In this document: positions 1 to 8,402 of the stretch, in pieces
Position numbering within the stretch: position 1 is the first letter of the stretch
Layout of the letters: each line of letters begins with the position of its first letter
Origin: Stramenopiles sp. TOSAG23-6
Lineage: Eukaryota > Sar
Length of the DNA stretch: 13,408 bases
Reading direction: 5' to 3'
NCBI GenBank assembly: GCA_900128565.1
Contig: LT636167.1
Location: forward strand, 1-13,408
Translations under genes and position numbers: made by a program
The notes under the pieces: generated by a model
What the model saw: only the letters and a program-made list of their open reading frames with translations
What the model was told of the DNA's origin: nothing
The model's database searches: none

Positions 1-68
1 AAAAAAATTGTTAGGTACGAAATTTCGTACGAAAAAAAAATCGAATTTGAAAAAAAAATAAAACATAC
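1..68 (-). mobile_element. Introner-like intron, copy 1 (truncated by window edge)
   Basis: On the minus strand the sequence runs from a GTATGTTTTATTTT donor through T tracts and a perfect 16-bp palindrome (15-30, GTACGAAATTTCGTAC) to CCTAAC at the window edge. It is nearly identical to the copy at 13310 and clearly related to those at 2354 and 9591. It starts just after the exon of the minus-strand gene, in the host's sense orientation. Read as coding it gives only a Phe-rich tail, so I treat it as intron. The 3' half lies outside the window. Confidence 0.8.
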
Positions 69-1171
69 ATAGTCTTAGAATGAGGGCATGATGAGTCTTC
101 GACACATATATACGAAGATAAATCTCTTAGACATTGAGTCGTATATTTTTTCAGAGGTGCAAATTCTCCTTCAGCGTGATGATGCAAGCCACGAAGAAAT
201 GTATCACTATCCTCATTTATATTTTTTTCTGTGTTTTTAGGTTTTTTTTCTGTGTTTTTAGGTTGAATACTTTCATAGACAAAATCTAACATACGAGGAT
301 ATGGTGACCATCTGTTATACCCCGGTGGGTGTGAATCTACCCAAATACGACGTTTCCCTGTAAATGCTTCTGTAGAAATTGTTCTTTCTTTAAAATTTAA
401 AAAGGTAGGTGGGGAGAAGGCTCTCTCCAGCACGGGAAAGTCAAAGATTAAACCATAATTAAATGTTATTGCAAAAGAAAACGCCTTTGACATAAGTATA
501 AATGCCGAACCTAAACCTTGTCTAGATTCTGGAGCATCCATTGTGACAAAGCTACGGTATTGTACTTTGTTAGTTGTTGCCCCAGGTAAGAACATTGTAT
601 TGAGTATTTTTTTGAAACGTTCGAGGTATGTTTTATCACTATTCTCTGCTTTACTTGTATCACTTTGAATTGTATTTTCTATAGAGGTAGAGAGAATGCC
701 ACATATTTGATCGTATGTGCTAAAATCACCAACAGCTGAAGGTATATTTGGGCCCCAGCTAGATCTAAATTGTTTTTTTCTAATCTTTGTCGTCCACGAA
801 TATTCCTCACCAGTGCTCTCAAACTCCCCGTCAGTGCAACTTCTACCACATAGACTACTAAAACTCGAGCATGTTTCCATAAGGTGTTGCCAACTACTCA
901 CAACAAATGATGAATTTTTCACATTAAATTCAGATAGTGTAGCATCTAAGGATATTACAGAATCAAATACTTCACCATCAATGGCTTCCGATATTACAAG
1001 CTTTGACGCGGAAACCTCATTCAAATCTTCACGAAGCCAATCAGCGAGTATTTCAACTGACCAAGTCAGAGGATTACTACTACAAGTTCCAAAACTTTTA
1101 CTCGATATAATTGTCAGGATAAACAAAGCCAGGTGAAGCATTACAACATAACCAAACGTCAAAATCCTCAT
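69..1171 (-). CDS. Secreted protein of unknown function, first exon (partial)
   Basis: About 367 codons from an ATG at 1171. The first ~28 residues are strongly hydrophobic (MLHLALFILTII...) and look like a signal peptide. The mature part has scattered cysteines, an Asn-rich acidic stretch and a 7-residue tandem repeat (PKNTEKK/PKNTEKN). A segment near residues 215-245 (RQGLGSAFILMSKAF...YGLIFDF) faintly recalls the nucleotide-sugar end of GT-B fucosyltransferases, but this is only a resemblance and I do not assign the family. The exon ends in phase 2 (ACT AT) at an introner-type intron, so the gene continues beyond the left edge. It is divergent from the hydrolase gene at 1481. No gene name is recognised. 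Confidence 0.7.
221..262 (-). repeat. 21-bp tandem duplication in coding sequence
   Basis: Two near-identical 21-bp units (221-241 and 242-262), each ending CTGTGTTTTTAGG on the plus strand. They keep frame and encode PKNTEKK then PKNTEKN in the minus-strand secreted protein. Confidence 0.85.
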
Positions 1172-1480
1172 AATACTAGAAAATAAATGTATTTAAGAAC
1201 AAATAGTTAATTATCACACAAATTATACAGTTAGTAGATAGGAAGTATTTAGTGTGTGTGGGCAGTGGGCACAGATGCACAGGATCGATTGATCAGATCT
1301 GATGACATTTGATTTGACTCGTAATATTTATTCGAGTTTTCAAATTTTTTTAGTAATTTAAATTGCAAATTGAGTCGTAAAATTGAGAGCGAGTGTTCGA
1401 AGCAAGTTCTCTTTTCTCTTTTAATTTCTTCTAATTTAAATTTGAAAAAATTACTTTTGGGATTGGGAACAATTTTCAAA
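1172..1480. promoter_or_regulatory. Divergent promoter region between two secreted-protein genes
   Basis: A 309-bp spacer between two head-to-head start codons, so it must hold both promoters. Visible motifs are TTGACTCGTAA at 1314-1324 and TTGAGTCGTAA at 1370-1380, which differ by one base, a short inverted repeat CTCG...CGAG (1318-1336), a palindrome-rich stretch around 1283-1300, and a GT run near 1252. No clear TATA box is assignable. The 5' ends of the transcripts cannot be placed. Confidence 0.5.
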
Positions 1481-3377
1481 ATGAGATTTTTTAGTATTAT
1501 AGCCATTCTCGCTCACTGCAATATTGCAGTCGATGCCGCTACATGCACCGCAGATTGCTCTACGGAATTTATGAAGTGTATTAGAGCAAAGGAGTCTTAT
1601 GCAGGATGCCATGACTTGCTTGATGAACCAAAAATGCAGAGTGCTGGGTGCGTATCTGGTTGTTCTGATTCCAGCGAAATGGCCAAAGCAAAGATCGATT
1701 ACCCAGGCGAAATAAATAATGGAAACCGAAATGCAAACAAGCCGTCGACAGGCTGTACCGAAAGTATCTTGGGAACACCCTCCACGCCAACTCTCTGTAC
1801 AAAATCCGAAGCAAATCCTGCAGTGTATACCTTTTTTCCTATGAGTGGCACGTATGCAAAAACACAGCGTTACTTTTCTATATATTATCCTGGTGGTCAA
1901 TGGGCCAATAGCACTAAAGCAAGACCTGTTGTATTAGAAATGTCTGGTTATGGAGGTCAAAGTTTTGTTAATGCAAATAGTAAAAGTGCTAAAGCAGCAG
2001 ATCGGTATGGTTTCGCAGTCATTGACGTCAGTAGTCCACTTAACGATGGTAACGGTGGCTTTGGATTGGCATTTCCAAATAATGGAATAGCTAATGATAC
2101 AAATCCAATTCCATGCAAAAAAGAAGATTCGCGTGATTTTGTATTTATTGAGGCAATCTTTACATTTATTGCACAAAGTACCAGTGAAGTGAAAACCAAA
2201 TTATTAGACGTTGAAAACGTCTTTACCATGGGATTTAGCCAAAATTCAATGTTTAGCGCTTATGTTGCTGTTTGTTTTAGTGATTTAGTGGCTGGTGTTT
2301 GGCAAGGTGGCAGTGGGCTTGCAAAGACTGGTTACAGCCCGGTTACTCCAGGTGTACTTTTTTATCATTTCAATTTTTTAGGTATTTTTTTTTCATACGT
2401 AATTTTGTACCTAACGATTTTTTTTTGAAATATGTTTTCACTTGACATGCACAAGCACAGTGTACGGAAAGCAGTTCATTAGCAAATGGCAATGATTGCT
2501 GCAAAGTTGAATTCTGCAAAGATTGTAGAGTACGTTTTTCAAAAACTTTTTATTTTTCTTTTTATTTTTTGTTGGAAGCTCCACAATAATCTTTTTCTAA
2601 TAATCCCTAATATTATTTTTGTTAAAACTAACCCACCAATTCGATCCTACTTATACCCTCAAAAATCAGTACTGGCCTGTGTACCCAAAAACGTGTTCAA
2701 AGAGAATAGTTGATTGCATTGCTTCGTATACAAATGATGAAATTGCGTGTGGAACTGATTTATACATGTATGAGGCCATGGTAAAAGAAGATAATGATGC
2801 AAGATTTTTGAGCTTTTCACCGACAACAGATATTGAAGGTGGACATAAAAACCCTCAAAATCCATGGTCATGGAAGGCTGGCTGTCTTGGTTTATCAGTA
2901 AGCTGTACCTCGAGTTGTGAAACTTCATTCAAAGCATGTGTACAATCAGAAACAGGTAAAAGTACAGAGAAATTTGAAAATTGTGAAACTAAAATTGATG
3001 AGGAAAAGTTGATAGGATGTGTGAAAGGGTGTAGTCCAACGCTAGGAATGTTGCAATTAAGCGAGTCTCCAGTTGTCTCTCTCTCTAAAGGTCAATTTGG
3101 AACATTGACTGGTCTGACTATAACGGCCACTGCACCAACGCCAAAGTGTACAAATTCTATTGGTTGGTTCGGTGATCCTGGCTATGGAGCTTGTAGACCA
3201 ACTGCAGGGACGCTACCAACTCAGGCATATACTCCAAGTGTAAGCGATACATGTGGTGCTGGTTATTCATACAACGGAAGCGCTGGTGTTTTGAAGCACA
3301 CTAGCCAAACGGGAACAAGAAAGATATCAACCATTGTTAATTTAATTGTATCGCTTGTTATGTTTCTTTCATTATAA
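1481..3377 (+). CDS. Secreted alpha/beta-hydrolase (PHB-depolymerase/esterase-like) with two cysteine modules
   Basis: Three exons: 1481-2353, then 2449-2529 (or 2461-2529), then 2670-3377, giving about 553 (or 549) aa. The ATG at 1481 opens a signal peptide (MRFFSIIAILAHCNIAVDA). Next is a six-cysteine module (nt 1544-1663), then an esterase-like core with a likely nucleophile Ser253 in GFSQNS and oxyanion-side GYGG. Exon 2 adds a Cys-rich loop (ANGNDCCKVEFCKDC). Exon 3 begins YWPVYPKTC and carries a second copy of the six-cysteine module (2904-3032). The C-terminus ends in ~17 hydrophobic residues after basic residues, as in GPI-anchor signals. The fold is known in extracellular PHB depolymerases and feruloyl esterases; the substrate is not inferable. 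The catalytic Asp and His were not placed. Exon joins keep phase 0 throughout. Confidence 0.75.
2354..2448 (+). mobile_element. Introner-like intron, copy 2
   Basis: Starts GTACTTTTTTATCATTTC, then T tract, CATACGTAATTTTGTACC (degenerate palindrome), CCTAAC, T tract and GAAATATGTTTTCAC. It interrupts the hydrolase gene in phase 0 after CCA GGT. The downstream frame (GCA CAA GCA CAG TGT) allows two ends: the non-AG boundary GACAT|GCA at 2448, matching the other family members, or a normal AG at 2460 that drops four residues. Both keep frame, so this copy alone does not decide between them. Confidence 0.75.
2530..2669 (+). other. Canonical GT-AG intron in hydrolase gene
   Basis: Donor GTACGT directly after the AGA codon and acceptor AAAAATCAG before TACTGG, both in phase 0; the intron contains in-frame stops. 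A CTAAC branch-point-like box lies near 2629, about 40 nt from the acceptor. It is not a member of the introner family. Confidence 0.8.
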
Positions 3378-3382
3378 AAAAA

Positions 3383-3388
3383 AATAAA
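3383..3388 (+). terminator. Poly(A) signal of the hydrolase gene
   Basis: AATAAA a few bases after the TAA stop at 3377. The rest of the 257-bp spacer up to 3634 shows no other assignable element. Confidence 0.5.
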
Positions 3389-3634
3389 AAGCTTCGATCT
3401 CAAAACACTTGCCTATGTCCAGTCGTGAATAACCGTTAATAATTTCCGGAACTTTCGGCGTTTTTTTCTTTGTTTTTTACCAAAGTTGTACGGTGTAAAT
3501 TGTAATATGAATTGAAAATAGCTTTTACTGTACGAGCTCTGATTATCTAGTTACTTTTCATTGCATTTGCAAGAATAAACAAAATATATTGTATTTTCCA
3601 AACATGCTATGATTGAAGCGTACATAAGCTAGAT

Positions 3635-5188
3635 ATGGATTTAGCTACCACCAACAGGAAAGAAAGTGCATCAAAATCAGCTTCTGTCGCTACTTCTGCC
3701 GCAATAATCTCAGTTAAACAGTCATATAAGTTTGCAATAGCTGAGGAAATCCCAGAACTGAAAAGTTTCATTGAGTTTAATAAGAGCGGCGATATCCCTG
3801 ATAATGTGATGGCTTGGCTCATTGAATACCACCAGGAAGTGGAAAACACAAAACAACGAAGATTCACGACACCTGTAGAAGAGCAACAAAGATTCACGAC
3901 ACCTGTAGAAGAGCAACGAAGATTCACGACACCTGTAGAAGAGCAACGAAGATTCGCGACACCTGTAGAAGAGCTTACCTACAATATGAAAAATATGAAA
4001 GACATCACCAAGGAAGCCAAGGAAGAGCAAGAATCAAGTTGTATTGGATTAACCAACACAGATATGACTACTGCTAGTTCAACAAAAAAGAATAGTATCT
4101 CTGATTGCAAATTATCCATGGTTGAAAAAGCTTCTGGGCATGATGAAAAACTGAAAGAACAAACTGTAAGATTAGAAGATCATGATGAAAAACTGAAAGA
4201 ACAAACTGTAAGATTAGAATCATTCAAAAATGTTTGCATTTCAGATGAAACACCAAATGAAAATAATTTATGTACAGCGACAAATATATTCGAATATAAC
4301 CCTTTATATAAAAGATATGGTATTACTTCACATTTTCGTCGGAAAATAGAAAAAGGAGGTACACTTGCTTCTAATGAAACGCGTGACATTGGCCGTGAAG
4401 GTATACCTGAGGGTAATGTTTCAAAATGGAGCTTGGAGGATATTCAGAAGATGTCAGAAGCATCTCTAAAAAGAACAAATAGCATCATTAAAAGTAAATC
4501 AAGTAGAATACGTATGATAAACGATAACAATCCATTATTAAAGTATGGCTTGAGAGGATATCATCGGAAGTCATTAAGAAATAAATATGAACAAAATATA
4601 TACATGCGAAAGATTAACTTCGATCATATGCTAAATGAAGTAGATAAAAAGTCTCAGCCGTGTGTGACAAGTAGCACAGAAAAAGAATCCGTGATAAAAT
4701 TAGACACAGTTAGAGTTGGTACAACAACGGAATTTGAGGGAAATTTGAAAATAATTATTGATAAAATAATTACAGATGTAATAAAAATAGCTGAAAGACC
4801 TACAACAACAACTCAAATAAGATCAATCATTAAGGAAAGTAAGGAAGCATATGCGACAGTTCAAGAAAAAACAATTAAAAAGAACATTGAAGAGTTTGCA
4901 AACTACGTGAAACCAATTACTTGTGAAAAGCACACAAAAATAATAGACAGCTCAACAAAGTGTATCGATACTATAAAATTTGAATCTAAAAGAGAAAAGA
5001 GAAGAAAAAAGAAAACTTTATATTCAAGATTATTGCGTCAAATTCTAATACCAATGAAAGTGGCGAAGACAGTTGGCTCTTCTGCATCCGCTTCAATACG
5101 CGCACACTCACCAAGAAAGCGTTATAGACAATACAGAATAAATTCTAAAAAGAAAGCTATTGATTTAGATGAATTTTTAAATGAATGA
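3635..5188 (+). CDS. Repeat-bearing basic protein of unknown function
   Basis: One uninterrupted frame of 517 aa, ATG at 3635 (AGATATGG). No signal peptide or membrane segment. The N-terminal ~75 residues are Ser/Ala-rich, then helical. Four tandem copies of a 10-residue unit (RRFTTPVEEQ) follow at residues 75-114, and two of a 14-residue unit (HDEKLKEQTVRLED) at 169-196; the latter looks coiled-coil. Two related motifs occur at residues 222 (NPLYKRYG) and 299 (NPLLKYG), each followed by basic residues. The C-terminus has clusters such as KREKRRKKK and SPRKRYRQYR that could be nuclear-localisation signals. No family is recognised; a nuclear or chromatin role is only a guess from the basic tail. 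Confidence 0.7.
   Translation: MDLATTNRKESASKSASVATSAAIISVKQSYKFAIAEEIPELKSFIEFNKSGDIPDNVMAWLIEYHQEVENTKQRRFTTPVEEQQRFTTPVEEQRRFTTPVEEQRRFATPVEELTYNMKNMKDITKEAKEEQESSCIGLTNTDMTTASSTKKNSISDCKLSMVEKASGHDEKLKEQTVRLEDHDEKLKEQTVRLESFKNVCISDETPNENNLCTATNIFEYNPLYKRYGITSHFRRKIEKGGTLASNETRDIGREGIPEGNVSKWSLEDIQKMSEASLKRTNSIIKSKSSRIRMINDNNPLLKYGLRGYHRKSLRNKYEQNIYMRKINFDHMLNEVDKKSQPCVTSSTEKESVIKLDTVRVGTTTEFEGNLKIIIDKIITDVIKIAERPTTTTQIRSIIKESKEAYATVQEKTIKKNIEEFANYVKPITCEKHTKIIDSSTKCIDTIKFESKREKRRKKKTLYSRLLRQILIPMKVAKTVGSSASASIRAHSPRKRYRQYRINSKKKAIDLDEFLNE
3857..3976 (+). repeat. 30-bp tandem repeat, four copies
   Basis: Units at 3857, 3887, 3917 and 3947, differing at only a few positions (CGA/CAA at the first codon, ACG/GCG in the fourth unit, final CTT). 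They encode RRFTTPVEEQ with minor variants. The low divergence implies recent expansion or ongoing homogenisation. Confidence 0.95.
4139..4222 (+). repeat. 42-bp tandem repeat, two copies
   Basis: Two units (4139-4180 and 4181-4222), identical except in the last codon (GAT versus TCA). They encode a charged, heptad-like 14-residue unit in the same protein as the 30-bp repeat. Confidence 0.95.
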
Positions 5189-5239
5189 AGAAATAGTGAG
5201 TATTATTTAAATGAGGCGAGATTATGATACCTTTATATA

Positions 5240-5254
5240 TTAGGGTTGGGGTTT
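5240..5254 (+). repeat. Degenerate telomere-like motif in 5' region
   Basis: TTAGGGTTGGGGTTT in the 219-bp spacer before the PSI-like gene, about 155 bp from its ATG. The same spacer has a TGACTC motif at 5320-5325. Confidence 0.6.
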
Positions 5255-5407
5255 ATAGCCAAACGAGCACGAAATCCAAATTGAGAGTTGTACTATATCT
5301 AGCGCTATGCCTTATGCGCTGACTCTATTTTCCAGGTACCATCCCCAGTTCCTACTAGCTAGTCGTGCATTATAGTATCGAACTGAATTATATTAAATAC
5401 TGGACAA

Positions 5408-6085
5408 ATGAAAATTAGCAAACTCTTTATCGTCCTAATTATACCTTATTACAATTCAATAGCCCCAAAACAATTGACGGTTCCAGACACGGTTCCAAAG
5501 GAGGTTGTTAGACATTGCTCAGAGTATGATAAATCCTGCGATGATTGTGTAAGGTCTGTGAATAGGATGGGCCTTCCCTGCTCTTTTTGTAGCCAGCCCA
5601 TCGACGGGCCCAACTGCAGAGCAGTCATTTCACCAAATATGAGAGATTACTGCCTGGCTTTAAAAGGGGCATTTTACACTAGCTCCGGGGAATGCCCTGT
5701 TGTTGAGAGTCGATCGATATTCACACCAACTTCCCAGCCCGAACAAGCTGAATCCCCACCTTCTCCTCCACCTACAATACTAAATTTTCTTCAGAGGTCT
5801 AGGTCGATCGCCGATAATACCGTATCAGACATTCAACGCCCAAATATTCGGCGTGCATTCTCCTCAATGACCTTCAGGTCTGCTGAAAAAAAAGTTTCAG
5901 AAGAAGTTTCACGAGAGGGAAAGACTTTCACAGTCGGTCAAGCTGTTAATGTCGGAGATCATGACGGAAAAATTTTAAAAGTAAGCGGTGAGTTCATGGA
6001 AGTTTTGATTGGTGATAGAGTATATTTATTTTCTTCCGAAGATGTTTCTACTTCCGGAGAGATAAAACGTTTCGACACGGTTTGA
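5408..6085 (+). CDS. Secreted PSI-like cysteine-rich protein with C-terminal small beta-barrel-like region
   Basis: 225 aa, single exon, ATG at 5408. Residues 1-20 form a signal peptide (KLFIVLIIPYY). Residues 37-96 hold eight cysteines (37, 44, 47, 58, 61, 70, 82, 96) spaced C-x6-C-x2-C-x10-C-x2-C-x8-C, close to PSI (plexin-semaphorin-integrin) modules, which are extracellular. A Pro/Ser linker (SPPSPPP) follows near residue 117. Residues ~170-216 (FTVGQAVNVGDHDGKILKV...VYLFSSEDV) alternate in the way SH3/Tudor-like barrels do. There is no membrane anchor, so the protein is probably soluble and secreted. The partner is unknown, and the SH3-like call is tentative. Confidence 0.7.
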   Translation: MKISKLFIVLIIPYYNSIAPKQLTVPDTVPKEVVRHCSEYDKSCDDCVRSVNRMGLPCSFCSQPIDGPNCRAVISPNMRDYCLALKGAFYTSSGECPVVESRSIFTPTSQPEQAESPPSPPPTILNFLQRSRSIADNTVSDIQRPNIRRAFSSMTFRSAEKKVSEEVSREGKTFTVGQAVNVGDHDGKILKVSGEFMEVLIGDRVYLFSSEDVSTSGEIKRFDTV

Positions 6086-6106
6086 AATTATCATTAAGTA
6101 AACTTA

Positions 6107-6112
6107 AATAAA
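6107..6112 (+). terminator. Poly(A) signal of the PSI-like gene
   Basis: AATAAA about 21 nt after the TGA stop at 6085. Confidence 0.55.
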
Positions 6113-6142
6113 ACAAGTTGTATTATAGAGAATAATATAATT

Positions 6143-6171
6143 ACCCTAACCCTAACCTAAACCCTAACCCT
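6143..6171 (+). repeat. Interstitial telomere-like array
   Basis: About five CCCTAA-type units with a few degenerate bases (ACCCTAACCCTAACC then TAAACCCTAACCCT). It lies between the PSI-like gene and the membrane-protein gene, about 180 bp upstream of the latter's ATG. It is the longest of five such sites in the window. Confidence 0.85.
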
Positions 6172-6348
6172 ACTCCTGTTCTCACTTCTGTGTCTGCTAG
6201 TACGGTACCACTTATAAGTTATACGCTGATCGATGATGAACTTCGTTGTTTTGTTGAGTGATAAGACGAAAAAAAGCTCAATTATAATAAATTCAACGTC
6301 GAAAGTTTTGTATTAATAGTAGGCATCAACGCAGTTTTTAGGGAAATC

Positions 6349-6957
6349 ATGAGAAGGAGAAACTTTGCTGTGGGTGCCGACGATAATTCTATCTTAACAG
6401 ACGAGCAACAGGAAAACGTAATAGATAATCTCAGAGAACAACTAGAAAAGCAAAACGAACGGACCCGCTTAATGTTGACAGTTTTTGGCCTTTGCTTTTC
6501 CTTCGTAATTATGCTACTATCTGCCCCCTTTTGGATTGCTCTTCAGTGCAATCCACCATCCCCAGATATTTTAAGTATATCGACCATTATAACGTCAGAA
6601 TCCAAAGGCTCTCGTTATGGTGGACTTGGCTTTGTGGGTCAAACAGCTACACTTTTGGTTACTGTTTTCAGCTTTTTCTGTGCTGTTTTGTATGTTTTTA
6701 CCCCCACAGAATCACCTTTAGTTTCTGAAAGTAGTAAAAGAAATGCCATTAGATCAATCCAGCTAGGTTTCATTATAATCTTGATATACTATATATTGTA
6801 TATTGTGACTCTAGGAAACTCAGTTCTACCCCTTCTTCCAGTCTTGGCTTTACTCTTTCAAGCTTTATGTATATATTCAAAATATGAGACTCGAAGTTTG
6901 TACGAAGAGCTTGAGAAGTTAAATCAGAAAAAGTATAGAGGTCTCAAAGGAGCTTAA
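6349..6957 (+). CDS. Small four-helix membrane protein of unknown function
   Basis: 202 aa, single exon, ATG at 6349. The N-terminus starts MRRRN, and residues 18-40 form a charged helical stretch (EQQENVIDNLREQLEKQNER). Four hydrophobic segments follow at about 41-66, 95-118, 137-157 and 158-177; the last two are separated by only a short turn. The C-terminal 25 residues are charged and helical (YEELEKLNQKK). There is no signal peptide apart from the first membrane segment, and both termini would be on the same side, probably cytosolic. I do not recognise the family. It converges on the BRCC36-like gene with a 105-bp gap. Confidence 0.7.
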   Translation: MRRRNFAVGADDNSILTDEQQENVIDNLREQLEKQNERTRLMLTVFGLCFSFVIMLLSAPFWIALQCNPPSPDILSISTIITSESKGSRYGGLGFVGQTATLLVTVFSFFCAVLYVFTPTESPLVSESSKRNAIRSIQLGFIIILIYYILYIVTLGNSVLPLLPVLALLFQALCIYSKYETRSLYEELEKLNQKKYRGLKGA

Positions 6958-7011
6958 ATCTGTTATTTGATATATATGCCTTTGTATTCTGGTCTTAATT
7001 TCAAAAAGCTA

Positions 7012-7017
7012 AATAAA
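7012..7017 (+). terminator. Poly(A) signal of the membrane-protein gene
   Basis: AATAAA 55 nt after the stop at 6957, inside the short convergent spacer. Confidence 0.55.
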
Positions 7018-7040
7018 TGACATTTTTTTACTCTATATAA

Positions 7041-7046
7041 TTTATT
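7041..7046 (-). terminator. Poly(A) signal of the BRCC36-like gene
   Basis: TTTATT on the plus strand (AATAAA on minus), 17 nt past the TAA stop at 7063-7065. The two convergent transcripts therefore end within about 30 bp of each other. Confidence 0.5.
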
Positions 7047-7062
7047 ACTAATATTTTGGGGA

Positions 7063-8063
7063 TTAATCATTCATATGATGTTTTTTCGATTGTAATTTCG
7101 AAATTTCTCTTTGAAGAAGCTCTAATTTTCTCTGCTTTTCTTGCTTTAGGGCTAATACACTGTTTCTCAAAGGAATTAAAGATTTTTCCATTAATAATAC
7201 TAACGCTTTCTGAAACACCGCCGCAGAAAATGCTCTCTGGCCAATTATTCCACTATCAGTTTGACTATCTTTTCTAATACTTTCAAAGTAGAGGTCTCTT
7301 TCTTCCTCAAATAATATCTTTTGAAGGTGAAGCAAACATCGCTGTGATTCCGATAAGGAAGTTGAACACTGATTGGTTTCTAAAACCTTAGGAGAAATTA
7401 CAGATATTGGAATATCCGCTCTAAGCTGCCTTCCATCATCAAGAACTCGTGTTTGGAACGCTGTCATTTGCAACCTACCCCTACACATAGAGTCTGTATT
7501 GAATGGTGCTGCAATAATTCCACAAAAATTTTGGGACATTTGCTGCCATAGATACTGAGTACGAACATCTATTTGTGAAAATTGTGCACTAAAATATATG
7601 AAAAGTTAACTTCTATTCAAAAAAAGTAGAATATAAATGTTCAAGTTGTTTGATACAGCAATAATTTACAATTGAATACAGTGATTTGTAATATTTACTT
7701 ACCAACATGAGAAGGGTGTACAGTAATATGTGGGTGGGAATGAAACCATCCAATAACTCGAGTTCGCACTCCTAAACGTTTACTCATTTGTTCAGCCAGT
7801 GTCGATGCGTTAGCAAGTTGTTCTGGAGAAATCTCCACTCTATCTTTACGCTTATCTGAACGAGTGAGTATAGTAGAACCCCATACATGTGCAACACATT
7901 TTGTATTATTTTTATTATGAAGTTCCCCATCAGTCATGTCCAAGCCCTCCTCGGTTTTCCAATCCCCGAGAAGAAGACTCATAACTTCCTGCTTTTCCGT
8001 CACTTGGGCGTGAACAAAACAAGACCAGAGAACATCCCACGTTATCTCCACTCGCGTTAACAT
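7063..8063 (-). CDS. BRCC3: BRCC36-like Lys63-specific JAMM/MPN+ deubiquitinase
   Basis: Two exons (8063-7703 and 7568-7063) give 288 aa, near the ~316 aa of animal BRCC36. The start is the ATG at 8063; the frame upstream has no other ATG. The full JAMM zinc site is present: Glu26 (TEKQEVM), His108 and His110 (FHSHPH), Ser118 and Asp121. Asp121 is created exactly by the splice (G|AT), which confirms the intron. The segment SDKRKDRVEISPEQL is characteristic of BRCC36. The C-terminus is a charged coiled coil (EKQRKLELLQREISKL), as used in the family for partner binding. The known role is cleaving Lys63-linked ubiquitin in the nuclear BRCA1-A complex and cytosolic BRISC. No scaffold partner is encoded nearby. 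It is head to head with the ankyrin gene. Confidence 0.93.
7569..7702 (-). other. Canonical GT-AG intron in BRCC36-like gene
   Basis: On the minus strand the donor is GTAAGT (7702-7697) and the acceptor ends CACAAATAG at 7569. Removal restores S-H-V-D-V-R-T-Q across the JAMM aspartate. TTTTCAC sits just upstream of the acceptor, as in the introners. Length is 134 nt. Confidence 0.93.
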
Positions 8064-8402
8064 TATAAATAAATTGAACCTTTGCTGCAACAATACAAAG
8101 AACTAGAAGCTGCGAATTTACTATATATCACTATGCAAGGTAAGACTATTCGAATGAAATATTTTAAGGTTTCTTTCTTTCTATTTTCGGAGACTTGGCA
8201 CTTTCTTCAAAGAGGTGACTTCTGGCCAAGTATCTGCTGGCCAAGAGCACGACGTTGAATTTATCATCAGTCAAAATTAACCCTAACCCTAAACTAACAT
8301 TTAAAATAATAGGCTTGAACTGACTCGAATACTGGACTCAACCATAGAGTCAGACCAGAGAGACGCATAGTTTTATCATTTCCTAAAAGTCGAAGAATTG
8401 CG
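8064..8402. promoter_or_regulatory. Divergent promoter region, BRCC36-like and ankyrin genes
   Basis: A 339-bp spacer between two start codons. It holds a 9-bp direct repeat CTGGCCAAG (8222-8230 and 8237-8245), a telomere-like box (8278-8292), and three TGACTC-related hexamers within 32 bp (8321-8326, 8335-8340, 8347-8352 reversed). No coding frame is evident. Confidence 0.5.
8278..8292 (+). repeat. Telomere-like box in promoter
   Basis: TAACCCTAACCCTAA, two perfect CCCTAA units, 111 bp upstream of the ankyrin gene ATG. Confidence 0.8.

Noticed and set aside
717-1136. 139-codon plus-strand open frame
   Set aside because: It is antisense to the secreted protein at 69-1171, which has a signal peptide, cysteines and a proper splice junction; the plus frame has no such support.
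6330-6348. Spliced-leader acceptor (TTTTTAG) just before the ATG at 6349
   Set aside because: No equivalent consistently precedes the other start codons, so trans-splicing is not supported.
8064-8093. Extending BRCC36 upstream of 8063 using a TTG start
   Set aside because: TTG is not a normal eukaryotic start, and the ATG at 8063 begins close to where BRCC36 homology begins.
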